From assembly GCA_965260995.1 (NCBI GenBank), contig CBDHCD010000003.1:186001-250000 (forward strand): a DNA stretch of 64,000 nucleotides, given 5' to 3'. A program made the translations under genes and the position numbers. The notes under the pieces were generated by a model. It was not told the origin of the DNA and did no database searches. It saw nothing but the letters and a program-made list of their open reading frames with translations. This document shows, in pieces, positions 46,678 to 55,596 of this stretch (the first letter of the stretch is position 1; the number at the start of each line of letters is the position of its first letter). The stretch is from JBBROS01 sp965260995 (GTDB taxonomy: Bacteria; Pseudomonadota; Alphaproteobacteria; Acetobacterales; Acetobacteraceae).

Positions 46678-47529
46678 ATGCCGGAACTGCCAGAAGTCGA
46701 AACCGTGATGCGCGGCATGGCCGCCCGGCTGCGAGGCCGCCGGATCGTCCGCGCCGAGCTGCGCCGCCCGGACCTGCGCCGCGCCTTCCCGCCCGGCCTC
46801 GCCGCGCGGATGGAGGGCGCGCTCGTCACCGGCTTCCGCCGCCGGGCCAAGTACATGCTGATGCGTCTGGACGGCGGCGACAGCGTGCTGATCCACCTCG
46901 GCATGTCGGGGCGCATGTTGATCCGGGCGCGCGGCTCGAACGCTTCCGTCCTGCACGAGCACGTCGTGCTGGAAACCGAGGACGGCTGGCTGGTCGGCTT
47001 CGTCGACCCGCGCCGGTTCGGCTCGGTGGACCTGGTGGCGACGGCGGACGAGGACCGCCACCCGTTGCTGGCCGGGTTGGGGCCGGAGCCGCTGGACCCC
47101 GAATTCGATGCGGAACGCTTGTCGGCGGCGCTGGACGGGCGGCGGACGCCGATCAAGGCGGCGCTGCTCGACCAGCGGATCGTGGCCGGCCTCGGCAACA
47201 TCTACGTGTGCGAGGCGCTGTTCCGCGCCGGCATCGCGCCTTCCTTGCTCGCCGGCGAGGTTTCGGGCGCGCGCGCCCGGCGGCTCGTGCCCGAGATCAA
47301 GGCTACGCTGCTGGAAGCCATCGCCGCCGGCGGGTCGTCCTTGCGCGACTACGCGCAGCCGAGCGGGGAGCTGGGCTATTTCCAGCACGCCTGGAAGGTT
47401 TACGGCCGGGAAGGGGCCGCCTGCGCGGACTGTCCCGGCCCGCCGGCCTGCGGCGGCATCGCCCGGATGACGCAGGCCGGCCGCAGCACCTTCTACTGCC
47501 CGTTGCGCCAGTCGCTGCGCCAGCCCTGA
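46678..47529 (+). CDS. mutM: formamidopyrimidine-DNA glycosylase MutM (Fpg)
   Basis: The 283-residue DNA repair enzyme removes 8-oxoguanine. It has the catalytic N terminus MPELPEVE (Pro2, Glu3), the conserved lysine in RRAKYMLM, the helix-two-turn-helix segment ALLDQRIVAGLGNIYVCEALF and a C-terminal zinc finger. The finger is odd: cysteines in CADCPGPPAC and YCP are present, but the final ligand of the usual YCPxCQ reads YCPLRQ, Cys to Arg by one base (CGC for TGC). The residual cysteine in CADC may compensate, or the finger may be weak. The rest of the protein is intact. Confidence 0.95.
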   Translation: MPELPEVETVMRGMAARLRGRRIVRAELRRPDLRRAFPPGLAARMEGALVTGFRRRAKYMLMRLDGGDSVLIHLGMSGRMLIRARGSNASVLHEHVVLETEDGWLVGFVDPRRFGSVDLVATADEDRHPLLAGLGPEPLDPEFDAERLSAALDGRRTPIKAALLDQRIVAGLGNIYVCEALFRAGIAPSLLAGEVSGARARRLVPEIKATLLEAIAAGGSSLRDYAQPSGELGYFQHAWKVYGREGAACADCPGPPACGGIARMTQAGRSTFYCPLRQSLRQP

Positions 47530-47650
47530 TCCGCGCCGCCCGGCTCCGCCTTCACCGGAGAGGCCGCGGCGTCCCGGCCGACCGGGCCCCGCCTTGGCTT
47601 GCCCGGCCCGCGGGGCTACACGAGCCGGAGCACCGAGAAGGGGAACGCCG

Positions 47651-48424
47651 ATGGCCGACATGATCCTGGTCGAGACGCACGGGGCCGTGGGCCTGGTCCG
47701 CCTCAACCGGCCGCAGGCGCTGAACGCCTTGTGCGACCAGTTGATGCAGGAACTCGGCGACCAGTTGCTCGCCTTCGACGCCGACCCGGCCATCGGCGCC
47801 GTCGTGCTGACCGGCTCGGAGAAGGCCTTCGCTGCCGGGGCCGACATCAAGGAGATGAAGGACCGCAGCTACCCGGCGGTGTTCCTCGACGACTTCATCG
47901 GCAAGCGGTGGGAAACGGTGCTGCGGGTCAACAAGCCGGTGATCGCCGCGGTCGCCGGCTTCGCGCTCGGCGGCGGCTGCGAGTTGGCGATGATGTGCGA
48001 CATGATCCTGGCCGCCGACAGCGCCCGCTTCGGCCAGCCCGAGATCAACCTCGGCGTCATCCCCGGCGCCGGCGGCTCGCAGCGGCTGACGCGGGCCGTG
48101 GGCAAGTCGAAGGCGATGGACATGTGCCTGACGGGCCGGATGATGGACGCGGCGGAGGCGGAGCGATGCAACCTGGTCAGCCGGGTGTTCCCGGCGGCCG
48201 AGCTGGTGGGAGAGGCGGTGAAGGTCGCGGCCAAGATCGCCGGCCAGTCGCCCGTCGCCGCCGCGATGGCCAAGCGCGCGGTCAACGCCGCTTTCGAGAC
48301 GACGCTCGCCGAGGGCGTGCGAATGGAGCGGGCGTTGTTCCTGTCGCTGTTCGGCTCGGCCGACCAGAAGGAGGGCATGGCGGCGTTCGCCGAGAAGCGC
48401 AAGCCGGCGTTCGGGCGGGGGTGA
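47651..48424 (+). CDS. enoyl-CoA hydratase
   Basis: The 257-residue crotonase-family enzyme hydrates 2-enoyl-CoA in fatty acid degradation. The oxyanion-hole segments and both catalytic glutamates are visible, in GGGCELAMMCD and FGQPEINLGVIPGAGG. FAAGADIKEM is also typical. ATG 47651 gives the family start; a longer frame begins in the intergenic region. Placement between mutM and rpsT is common in alphaproteobacteria and does not imply a shared function. Confidence 0.94.
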   Translation: MADMILVETHGAVGLVRLNRPQALNALCDQLMQELGDQLLAFDADPAIGAVVLTGSEKAFAAGADIKEMKDRSYPAVFLDDFIGKRWETVLRVNKPVIAAVAGFALGGGCELAMMCDMILAADSARFGQPEINLGVIPGAGGSQRLTRAVGKSKAMDMCLTGRMMDAAEAERCNLVSRVFPAAELVGEAVKVAAKIAGQSPVAAAMAKRAVNAAFETTLAEGVRMERALFLSLFGSADQKEGMAAFAEKRKPAFGRG

Positions 48425-48492
48425 ACCTGGGCGTTGATCGGAGGGTTGAGCCGGGAGGGTGGCCGCGCGGGGCGGGGGAGGGCAAACCAATC

Positions 48493-48521
48493 TTGACTCG
48501 CGGCGGCCCGGTCCATAGAAA
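48493..48521 (+). promoter_or_regulatory. putative sigma-70 promoter of rpsT
   Basis: TTGACT at 48493-48498 and TAGAAA at 48516-48521 are separated by exactly 17 nt, about 57 nt before the rpsT ATG. The spacing is optimal and both hexamers fit the consensus reasonably in an otherwise GC-rich region. Confidence 0.55.
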
Positions 48522-48577
48522 GCCGGCCTCCGGGTGCGTGCACGGTTGCCGCGGCCTGATCTGAACGAAGAGACCTC

Positions 48578-48847
48578 ATGGCCAACACCGCCTCCGCCCG
48601 CAAGCGCATCCGTCAGACCGAGAAGCGCACCCTTCGCAACCAGGGCCGCAAGGCGCGGATGCGAACCTTCATCAAGAAGGTGGAGACGGCGTGCGCCAGC
48701 GGCAACAAGGAGGCCGCGGCCGAGGCGTTGCGCGCGGCCCAGCCCGAAATGCAGCGGGCGGTGATCAAGGGTGTGGTACATTTGAACACCGTCTCGCGGA
48801 AATTGTCGCGCCTGTCGGCACGGGTGAAGGCGCTCGGCCAAGCCTGA
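48578..48847 (+). CDS. rpsT: 30S ribosomal protein S20
   Basis: This 89-residue basic, helical protein binds 16S rRNA in the small subunit. It has the family opening MANTASARKRIRQTEKR, NQGRKARMRTFIKKVE in the middle and KGVVHLNTVSRKLSRLSARV at the end. A good promoter precedes it and a factor-independent terminator follows about 60 nt after the stop, so it is probably a single-gene transcript ahead of dnaA. Confidence 0.97.
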   Translation: MANTASARKRIRQTEKRTLRNQGRKARMRTFIKKVETACASGNKEAAAEALRAAQPEMQRAVIKGVVHLNTVSRKLSRLSARVKALGQA

Positions 48848-48905
48848 TTCTGCCGGGCCGCCGCGGCGGCCTTGACTCATCGTCATTATCCGCATTAGCC
48901 GTTCG

Positions 48906-48930
48906 GGGCAGGCATTCGTCTGCCCTTTTT
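48906..48930 (+). terminator. factor-independent terminator after rpsT
   Basis: GGGCAG (48906-48911) pairs with CTGCCC (48920-48925) around an 8-nt loop, and five T residues follow directly. It separates rpsT from dnaA. Confidence 0.8.
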
Positions 48931-49067
48931 CGTTTTACTCAACCTATACTTTTCGCGCGCTGTTTTCGATTGCGGCAGTCCCCCAGTGTGACTTAAGGTT
49001 GTCACATGAGTACCGATGTGTTGCGCCTCGAACTCACTCAGCGCCGCCGCAGGAAGGAAGGTTGGTC

Positions 49068-50504
49068 TTGACCACGTCACATCCCGCCCGGATCGCTTCA
49101 AGGCCAGAACTCCAGTCAACGCTCCCCGCCGAGTCGGGACAGTTGGCGGCGCAGTGGGCCCGCATTCGCGGCCGGATGCAGCAGGAGGTGGGCGACGTCG
49201 TTTACCGCACCTGGCTGCGCAACATGACGCTGGCCGGCATCGACGGCGACGAGCTGACCATCTTGCTGCCGTCGAGCTTTCAGCGCGACTGGGTGCGGGC
49301 GCAGTACGGCGACCGACTCGACGCGCTGTGGCGGGCGGAGAACGGCGCGGTCCGCCGGGTCGAGTTCAGGGCCGGTGGCGAGGAGGTTGCCGAGCCTGAG
49401 CCGCCGGTGATCGCCGAGGTCGACCTTGGCCCGGCCGATAGCGACGCCGCCCCGGAGCGCGAGCGCGTGTCCGACGTCTCGGCCCCGCTCGACACCCGCT
49501 TCCAGTTCGAGAGCTTCGTCGTCGGCAAGCCGAACGAGTTCGCCTACGCCTGCGCCCGCCGGGTCGCGGAGCGGCCGAACAGCCCGGGGTTCAACCCGCT
49601 GTTCCTTTACGGCGACGTGGGCCTGGGCAAGACCCACCTGATGCACGCCATCGGCCTCGAGCTGACCCGAAGCCAGGGCGGCGCCAACCGGGTCGCCTAC
49701 ATGTCGGCCGAGAAGTTCATGTATCGCTTCATCTCGGCGATCCGCAGCCGCTCGACGATGGAGTTCAAGGAGCAGCTCCGCAGCGTTGACGTGCTGATGA
49801 TCGACGACCTGCAGTTCCTGATCGGCAAGGACAGCACGCAGGAGGAGTTCTTCCACACCTTCAACGCGCTGGTGGACGGCGGCCGGCAGATCGTCGTCTC
49901 CGCCGACAAGTCGCCCTCCGACCTGAGCGGGATCGAGGACCGGCTGCGCACCCGGCTCGGCTGCGGCGTGGTGGCCGACCTGCACGCCACCACGTTCGAG
50001 TTGCGCATCGCCATCCTGGAAGCCAAGGTGGCGCAGGCGGCGGTGCCGATGCCGGCCAAGGTGATCGAGTTCCTCGCCCACAAGATCGCCACCAACGTGC
50101 GCGAGCTGGAAGGCTGCCTCAACCGCCTCGTCGCCCACGCCAGCCTGTTCAACCGCCCGATCACGCTCGACGGCGCGCAGGAGGTGCTGCACGACATCCT
50201 CAAGGCGCACGACCGCCGGGTGACGATCGAGGAGATCCAGAAGCGCGTGGCCGAGCAATGGGGCATTCGCCTCACCGACATGACCAGCGCCCGGCGCTCG
50301 CGCAACGTGGCCCGGCCGCGCCAGGTCGCGATGTACCTCGCCAAGCACTTCACCGACCGCTCGCTGCCCGAGATCGGCCGCATGTTCGGCAACCGGGACC
50401 ACACGACGGTGATGCACGCCATCAGCCGCGTCGCCGAGTTGATGGACGCGGACCCCGAGTTTCGCGAACAGGTCGAGCTGATGCAGGGCCTGCTGAAGCG
50501 CTGA
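49068..50504 (+). CDS. dnaA: chromosomal replication initiator protein DnaA
   Basis: The 478-residue AAA+ initiator opens the replication origin. Domain I lies at about 25-95 (WARIRGRMQQEVGDVVYRTWL), followed by an acidic linker. The AAA+ domain has Walker A GDVGLGKTH (182-190) and Walker B VLMIDDLQF (242-250). The C-terminal DNA-binding helix-turn-helix includes RPRQVAMYLAKHF and the signature GNRDHTTVMHA. TTG 49068 is chosen because AGGAAGGAAGG lies 7-17 nt upstream; TTG 48999 would add 23 residues without such a site. No clear cluster of DnaA boxes is seen around the gene. Confidence 0.96.
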   Translation: MTTSHPARIASRPELQSTLPAESGQLAAQWARIRGRMQQEVGDVVYRTWLRNMTLAGIDGDELTILLPSSFQRDWVRAQYGDRLDALWRAENGAVRRVEFRAGGEEVAEPEPPVIAEVDLGPADSDAAPERERVSDVSAPLDTRFQFESFVVGKPNEFAYACARRVAERPNSPGFNPLFLYGDVGLGKTHLMHAIGLELTRSQGGANRVAYMSAEKFMYRFISAIRSRSTMEFKEQLRSVDVLMIDDLQFLIGKDSTQEEFFHTFNALVDGGRQIVVSADKSPSDLSGIEDRLRTRLGCGVVADLHATTFELRIAILEAKVAQAAVPMPAKVIEFLAHKIATNVRELEGCLNRLVAHASLFNRPITLDGAQEVLHDILKAHDRRVTIEEIQKRVAEQWGIRLTDMTSARRSRNVARPRQVAMYLAKHFTDRSLPEIGRMFGNRDHTTVMHAISRVAELMDADPEFREQVELMQGLLKR

Positions 50505-50640
50505 TGCCCGGCCCGCGCCCGCCCGGGACTGCCACAACCCCGGTTTGCGGGAGCGCGCGCTTCCATTACAGTCATCCTGACGAGGTGCCCCCGATGCGCA
50601 GCCGTGTCGCAGGGGAGGCGTCCGAACAGGAACGTGCACC

Positions 50641-51765
50641 ATGAAGTTCAAGGCCGACCGCGCCACGCTGATCAAGGCGCTGGCCCATATCCAGAGCGTT
50701 GCCGAGAAGCGCAACACCATTCCCATCCTGGCCAACGCCCGGATCGAGGTGGCGGACGGCAAGCTGACGTTGACCGCGACCGACATGGAGATCGCGGTCG
50801 TGGAGGAAATGGCGGCCACCGCGTCCCGCGACGGGGCCACCACCGCGCCCGCGGCCACGCTGTACGACATCGTCCGCAAGCTGCCGGACGGCGCGGAAGT
50901 CGAACTGGACCTCAACCCCGAAACGCAGCAGCTCCGCTTGCGCGCCGGCCGTTTCGGCACCAGCCTGGTCACGCTGCCGGTCGAGGATTTCCCCAGCATG
51001 ACCGCCGGGCAGCTGCCGCACCGTTTCCATCTCGCCTCCGTCACCTTGCGCGGCTTGATCGACCGCACCCGCTTCGCCATCAGCACGGAAGAGACCCGCT
51101 ACTACCTCAACGGCATCTACCTGCACGCCGCCGAGGGTGCGGACGGCCGCGTGTTGCGCGCGGTCGCCACCGATGGCCATCGCCTCGCCCGCGTCGAGGA
51201 GCCTGTGCCTGAAGGTGCCGACGGCATGCCCGGTGTCATCATTCCGCGCAAGACCGTGGCCGAGTTGCGGAAGTTGATCGACGAGGACGGCGGCGACATC
51301 GACGTCGGCCTCAGCGACACCCGCATCCAGTTCCGCGTCGGCAACATCACGCTGACCAGCAAGCTGATCGACGGCACCTTCCCGGAGTACGAGCGCGTCA
51401 TCCCGAAGGACAACGACAAGGTGCTCCGGGTCGGCGTCAAGGATTTCTCCAACGCCGTCGCCCGCGTCGCCGCGATCAGCAACGAGCGCTCCCGCCCGAT
51501 CAAGATGTCGTTGGCGCAGGACCTGCTCACCCTGTCCGCCGCCAGCCCCGAGCAGGGCACCGCCTCCGAGGAACTCGACGCCGAGCGGATGACATACGGG
51601 GCCACTCCGCTCGAGATCGGCTTCCAGGCGCGCTACCTCAACGACATCACTGACCAGATCGCCGGCGAGGTGGAGTTCCATTTCAGCGACGGCTCCGCCC
51701 CCACCGTGGTGCGCGACGCCGCCGACGCGAGCGCGCTTTACGTGCTGATGCCGATGCGCGTCTGA
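50641..51765 (+). CDS. dnaN: DNA polymerase III beta subunit (sliding clamp)
   Basis: The 374-residue protein forms the ring that tethers the replicative polymerase. It begins MKFKADRATLIKALAHIQSV and has NTIPILANARIE, the domain-II TRFAISTEETRYYLNGIYLH segment, GHRLARVE and the C-terminal YVLMPMRV of the clamp pocket. It follows dnaA after 136 nt and precedes recF by 8 nt, the classical dnaA-dnaN-recF order. Confidence 0.97.
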   Translation: MKFKADRATLIKALAHIQSVAEKRNTIPILANARIEVADGKLTLTATDMEIAVVEEMAATASRDGATTAPAATLYDIVRKLPDGAEVELDLNPETQQLRLRAGRFGTSLVTLPVEDFPSMTAGQLPHRFHLASVTLRGLIDRTRFAISTEETRYYLNGIYLHAAEGADGRVLRAVATDGHRLARVEEPVPEGADGMPGVIIPRKTVAELRKLIDEDGGDIDVGLSDTRIQFRVGNITLTSKLIDGTFPEYERVIPKDNDKVLRVGVKDFSNAVARVAAISNERSRPIKMSLAQDLLTLSAASPEQGTASEELDAERMTYGATPLEIGFQARYLNDITDQIAGEVEFHFSDGSAPTVVRDAADASALYVLMPMRV

Positions 51766-51773
51766 ACGCGGCC

Positions 51774-52952
51774 TTGGAGCCTAGGGCTCCGGCGCCCGAA
51801 GCCCTGGCGAGTCCAGGGCGCTGCCCCGGCCTGTTCCTGACGCGCCTGAGCCTGACGAACTTCCGTAGCTACCCCCACCTGGCTTGGTGCCCGGCGGCGA
51901 ACCTCTCCGTCATCACCGGCCCTAACGGTTCGGGCAAGACCAACCTGCTCGAAGCCGTCTCCCTGCTCGCCCCCGGCCGCGGCCTGCGGGGCGCGAAGCT
52001 TGCCGACCTCGCCCGCCGCGGCCCCGGCGCGCCCGGCACCTGGGGCGTCAACGCCAGGCTTTGGCGCGCCGGCACGGAGCGGGAGATCGGCACCGGCTCT
52101 CCCCCCGACGCGCCGCAGGGCCGGCGGGTGTTCCGCCTCGACGGGACCGCGCCCCGGAGCCAGGCGGAGGTGGCTGGGGCCTGCCCCTGCGTGTGGCTGA
52201 CACCGCAGATGGACCGGCTGTTCCAGGAAAGCGCGTCGGGGCGGCGGCGGTTCCTCGACCGCCTGGTCTGGGCTTTGGAGCCGGGCCATGCGCGCGAGGT
52301 TTCGGCCTACGAGGCGGCGATGGCCGGGCGCAATCGCCTCTTGGCCCGCGGCGGGCCCGACCCGGCCTGGCTCGCCGGCTTGGAGGACAGCATGGCCCGG
52401 CACGCCGTGGCGGCCACCGCGGCCCGCGCCGGCCTGGTGTTCCGCCTCAATGCCGCCCTCGCGTCCGGCGCGGCCGGCGGTTTCCCGCCCGCGCGGCTGG
52501 TGTTGGAGGACGCGATCGCCGACCGGCTGAACGAAGCCCCGGCGCTCGCCGTGGAGGACTGGTTGCGCGACGCCCTGGCCGCCGGGCGGGCGGAGGACGC
52601 GGCCGCGAGCGGCGCCGGCGTCGGCGCGCACCGGGCTGACATGCAGATGGAAGATGCGGACACCGGCTTGCAGGCCGCCCTGGCCAGCACCGGCCAGCAG
52701 AAGGCGCTGCTGATCGGCACCGTGCTCGGCCACGCGGCGCTGATCGCCGCCGCGTCGGGCGCGCCGCCGTTGCTCCTCCTGGACGAGCCGGCGGTCCACC
52801 TCGACGCCGGCCGGCGGGCGGCGCTGTGGCGCGCGCTGCGGGCGGCGTCGGCGCAGGTGATGATGACGGGAACGGACGCGGATCCGTTCGCTGGCCTGCG
52901 CGACGCGGCGGAGTTCCTCCGCACGGGGGATGGGACGCTCTCGCCGGGCTGA
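51774..52952 (+). CDS. recF: DNA replication and repair protein RecF
   Basis: The 392-residue SMC-like ATPase loads RecA at gaps. It has LTRLSLTNFRSYPHL, Walker A GPNGSGKTN (49-57), the PQMDRLFQESASGRRRFLDRLVW segment and the C-terminal STGQQKALLIG signature with Walker B LLLLDEPAVHLD. The start is TTG 51774, 8 nt after dnaN; it adds an unusual 19-residue leader (MEPRAPAPEALASPGRCPG) before the normal beginning, so a later start is possible, though no ATG is available. gyrB does not follow. Confidence 0.94.
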   Translation: MEPRAPAPEALASPGRCPGLFLTRLSLTNFRSYPHLAWCPAANLSVITGPNGSGKTNLLEAVSLLAPGRGLRGAKLADLARRGPGAPGTWGVNARLWRAGTEREIGTGSPPDAPQGRRVFRLDGTAPRSQAEVAGACPCVWLTPQMDRLFQESASGRRRFLDRLVWALEPGHAREVSAYEAAMAGRNRLLARGGPDPAWLAGLEDSMARHAVAATAARAGLVFRLNAALASGAAGGFPPARLVLEDAIADRLNEAPALAVEDWLRDALAAGRAEDAAASGAGVGAHRADMQMEDADTGLQAALASTGQQKALLIGTVLGHAALIAAASGAPPLLLLDEPAVHLDAGRRAALWRALRAASAQVMMTGTDADPFAGLRDAAEFLRTGDGTLSPG

Positions 52953-53246
52953 CCAGCGTCTCATTGGTGTCCCATTCCATCGGTCCACGTTCGGGAACTT
53001 CGCTTTCCCGGCTCTGCGGAGGAGCGTCAGCCACAGCCCAGTTGGCCGCAAGTGCGGTGCCGGCGTCCGCGACGATGGTGCGCAAGGGGTCACGCGCCGC
53101 GTTCGCTTCGGGTGCTCCCGAGCAACCGCCGGGCCAGCAGGGATCGGTGGCGGCTGCGGATCGCACCTGCGCCCTGCGCATATGTGTCTTTTGTGCACCA
53201 TGTGAGACAATCAGACCGGGAGCGACCGAGATTGATTTTTGATACG
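52953..53246. other. intergenic region after recF, no gene seen
   Basis: No frame here has coding features. The base composition drops towards A and T near the right end, which leads into the promoter of the PEP-CTERM gene. No terminator for recF with a T-run was found. Confidence 0.5.
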
Positions 53247-53275
53247 TTGACGCAGTGTTCACCGGCCGGTAATGT
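53247..53275 (+). promoter_or_regulatory. putative promoter of the PEP-CTERM protein gene
   Basis: TTGACG at 53247-53252 is followed by a 17-nt spacer and TAATGT at 53270-53275, about 40 nt before the ATG. The -35 box is good; the -10 box is partial. A GGAGG ribosome binding site precedes the ATG. Confidence 0.45.
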
Positions 53276-53314
53276 CCAAAAAGGTAGACGATGCATTGAT
53301 AACTGGAGGCTAGA

Positions 53315-54013
53315 ATGCAAATGCGGTTTGGTGCTTCGTTGATGGCTCTTGCCTCGGCTACGGTCGTGACGGCCGGTCTCGGGTTCGCCTCCGCCGCTCA
53401 GGCAGCGCCGATCCTGACGTTCGGCCAGACGTCGAGCAGCCGGACGATCTCGGCCACCACGAGCGCGTCCAACACGATGACGACGATCAGCGGTTCGAAC
53501 ATCGCCGTGTCGATTTCGCAATATCTCGGCGCCGCGACCCCACTCAACGCCTTCCTGAACCTGAACTTGGTCAGCACCAGCCAAGCGTCGACGTTCGCTG
53601 GCCAGGTGATCGAGAGCTTCAGCGGGACGGCGTCCTTCCGTTCGGCCAGCAACGGTGGCGGCACCAACTACCTGAGCGCGGTGTTCACCGATTTCGTCTT
53701 CGGCGCGCTCGGCGGTGGGTCGCTGACATTGTCCGCGTCGGAGCCGCCGGGCACGGTGTCGTTCACGTCCGACCTGATCCCCGCGAGCAGCCTCGCGCCG
53801 ACCCGGGCTTTGAGCTTCGGTTTCGCGGACGTGACCGGCGCGGTGGCGATCGCGGGCACGACATTGGCCGGGTTCACCTCCACCGTGTCAGGCACCGTTT
53901 CCGCAAATCAGGCCGCTGCTGCCGTCCCGGAGCCGGCGAGCATGGCCCTGCTCGGCGCCGGCCTCGCTGGAGTCGCCTTCACCCGGCGTCGGCGCTCCAC
54001 GACGGGTACCTGA
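53315..54013 (+). CDS. PEP-CTERM sorting domain-containing protein
   Basis: The 232-residue exported protein has a signal peptide ending about residue 31 (AQA|A), a Ser/Thr/Gly-rich beta-type body of unknown function, and a C-terminal PEP-CTERM tripartite signal: VPEPASM, a hydrophobic helix, and RRRR near the end. Such proteins are cut by an exosortase and often accompany exopolysaccharide genes. Codon use and composition are less GC-biased than those of neighbours, as expected for a Ser/Thr-rich surface protein. No exosortase gene lies in the window. Confidence 0.9.
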   Translation: MQMRFGASLMALASATVVTAGLGFASAAQAAPILTFGQTSSSRTISATTSASNTMTTISGSNIAVSISQYLGAATPLNAFLNLNLVSTSQASTFAGQVIESFSGTASFRSASNGGGTNYLSAVFTDFVFGALGGGSLTLSASEPPGTVSFTSDLIPASSLAPTRALSFGFADVTGAVAIAGTTLAGFTSTVSGTVSANQAAAAVPEPASMALLGAGLAGVAFTRRRRSTTGT

Positions 54014-54071
54014 TCTAGCCTGGGTGCCCCGTCTCGCACGGGACGCCGACCGAATCGTTATCGGATAACAG

Positions 54072-54103
54072 CCGGCAGCTTCGCGAGAAGCTGCCGGTTT
54101 TTT
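54072..54103 (+). terminator. factor-independent terminator after the PEP-CTERM gene
   Basis: CCGGCAGCTTC (54072-54082) and GAAGCTGCCGG (54087-54097) form a perfect 11-bp stem with GCGA loop, followed by six T residues. A small GTTATC-G-GATAAC palindrome (54057-54069) lies just upstream. Confidence 0.92.
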
Positions 54104-54107
54104 CTCA

Positions 54108-55343
54108 TCAGCCGCTCAGCGTGAGCGACCGCGTCTCGGCTGGGCCTCGCTCGGCCTCGTGCATGTAATCCCTCGTCAATGGCAGCGTGTCCTGACTCGG
54201 CGCGAGTTGCGCCTGCCACACCATCTGGTCCGTGCGCCGGAACGCAACCTCGCAGCCGGCCAGGTAGAACTCGAACATGCGGTAGAACCGTTCATCGTAG
54301 AGGCTGGCGAGCGCGCCCCGGTTCGCCTCGAAGCGTCGCCGCCAATGCCGCAGCGTTTCCGCGTAGTGCAGCCGCAGCACCTCGAGGTCAGTGAGCCATA
54401 AGCCGCTCCGCTCGATGGCCGGCAGCACCTCGCTCAACGCCGGCGAGTACCCTCCTGGAAAGACGTGCTTGGTCAGCCACGGGTTGGTCGTGCCCGGCCC
54501 CGACGCCCGGCCGATCGCGTGCACCAGCGCCACCCCGTCTGACCGCAGCGCCGCCCGGATCGCGCGGAAGAACGCCGCGTAATGGTTGAGACCGACATGC
54601 TCGAACATGCCGACCGACACGACGCGATCAACCTGGCGCGACCAGGCGCGATAATCCATCAGCTCGAACCGCACCTGGCCATCAAGCCCGGCCTCCGCCG
54701 CCCGCGCCCGCGCCACCGCCAACTGTTCCTCGCTCAAGGTGATGCCCGTCACGCGCGCGCCGTAGTCGCGCGCCAGGGTCAGCGCCATCCCGCCCCAGCC
54801 GCAGCCGATGTCGAGCACCTCCAGCCCCGGCCGGTCCAGCCGCAGCTTGCTGGCGATGTGGCGCTTCTTCGCCGCCTGGGCCTGGTCGAGCGTCTCGGCG
54901 CCGGTCGGGAAGTAGGCGCAGGAATACTGACGGTCCTGATCCAGGAACAGGCGGTAGAGCCGATCATCGAGGTCGTAATGATGGGCGACGTTGCGGCGCG
55001 AGCGTGATGCCGGGTTGAACTGGTTGAGACGGCGGCGCAGGCGACGCATCCGCACCATCGCCGCTTCCATCGGATGCGGCTGCCCATCGGCCAGGTTGAG
55101 CACCAGCAGATCCACGAGGTCGTAGATACCGCACCCGAGCGGCTCGACCTCGCCAGACATGTAAAGCTCGCCGAGGGCGAGGCCGGGATCGAGCACCATG
55201 CGGCGTTCCGCCTGCCGGCTGAGCAACGCGAAGCTGGCCACCGGCTCTGTCCCGTCCCCGTACTGCCGCACCGTGCCGCCCGGGTAGCGCACCGTCAGCG
55301 TGCCACGCCGGACCAGGCGGCGCAGGATGGCGTGGAACAGCAT
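54108..55343 (-). CDS. cfa: cyclopropane-fatty-acyl-phospholipid synthase
   Basis: The 411-residue SAM-dependent enzyme adds a methylene bridge to unsaturated acyl chains of membrane phospholipids. Motifs are NVAHHYDLDDRLYRLFLD, QYSCAYF, the SAM site LEVLDIGCGWGGMAL, VTGITLSEEQ and SVGMFEHVG, and the C-terminal LRHWRRRFEANR region. ATG 55343 (MLFHAILRRLVRRG) is preferred; ATG 55466 would add 41 residues of promoter-like sequence. It faces the PEP-CTERM terminator at its 3' end and is divergent from algD. Confidence 0.93.
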   Translation of the reverse strand: MLFHAILRRLVRRGTLTVRYPGGTVRQYGDGTEPVASFALLSRQAERRMVLDPGLALGELYMSGEVEPLGCGIYDLVDLLVLNLADGQPHPMEAAMVRMRRLRRRLNQFNPASRSRRNVAHHYDLDDRLYRLFLDQDRQYSCAYFPTGAETLDQAQAAKKRHIASKLRLDRPGLEVLDIGCGWGGMALTLARDYGARVTGITLSEEQLAVARARAAEAGLDGQVRFELMDYRAWSRQVDRVVSVGMFEHVGLNHYAAFFRAIRAALRSDGVALVHAIGRASGPGTTNPWLTKHVFPGGYSPALSEVLPAIERSGLWLTDLEVLRLHYAETLRHWRRRFEANRGALASLYDERFYRMFEFYLAGCEVAFRRTDQMVWQAQLAPSQDTLPLTRDYMHEAERGPAETRSLTLSG

Positions 55344-55403
55344 GGCGCTCAGGCTCCGACCTGCGACGGGGACAACTCCTGAACAGGGCAAAGTGTCTGG
55401 ATT

Positions 55404-55409
55404 TGTCAA
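55404..55409 (-). promoter_or_regulatory. putative -35 box of cfa
   Basis: A perfect TTGACA lies on the minus strand about 60 nt upstream of the cfa ATG. The best -10 at 17-18 nt spacing (TGTTCA) is weak, so this may be an activated promoter or a different sigma factor site. Confidence 0.3.
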
Positions 55410-55596
55410 CCCGCACGCCCGTGGTGCGGCCGCGCCGAGCGGGATGGTAGGAGCCAACCCCATCACGACGGCATGGCGGACGCCAGGATCGTCCGCCGTG
55501 CCGCCGTCCTGGTAAGGTTATCGTAGGAAATGCCGGCGTATATAGGGCCCGGCGCGGAGGGTTGTTCTTCCGCTTAAGATGGTTTCTGTAGCGCCC

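Noticed and set aside
48931..49067. Possible replication origin before dnaA
   Set aside because: The region is somewhat AT-richer, but no TTATCCACA-like box cluster or AT-rich unwinding repeat was found.
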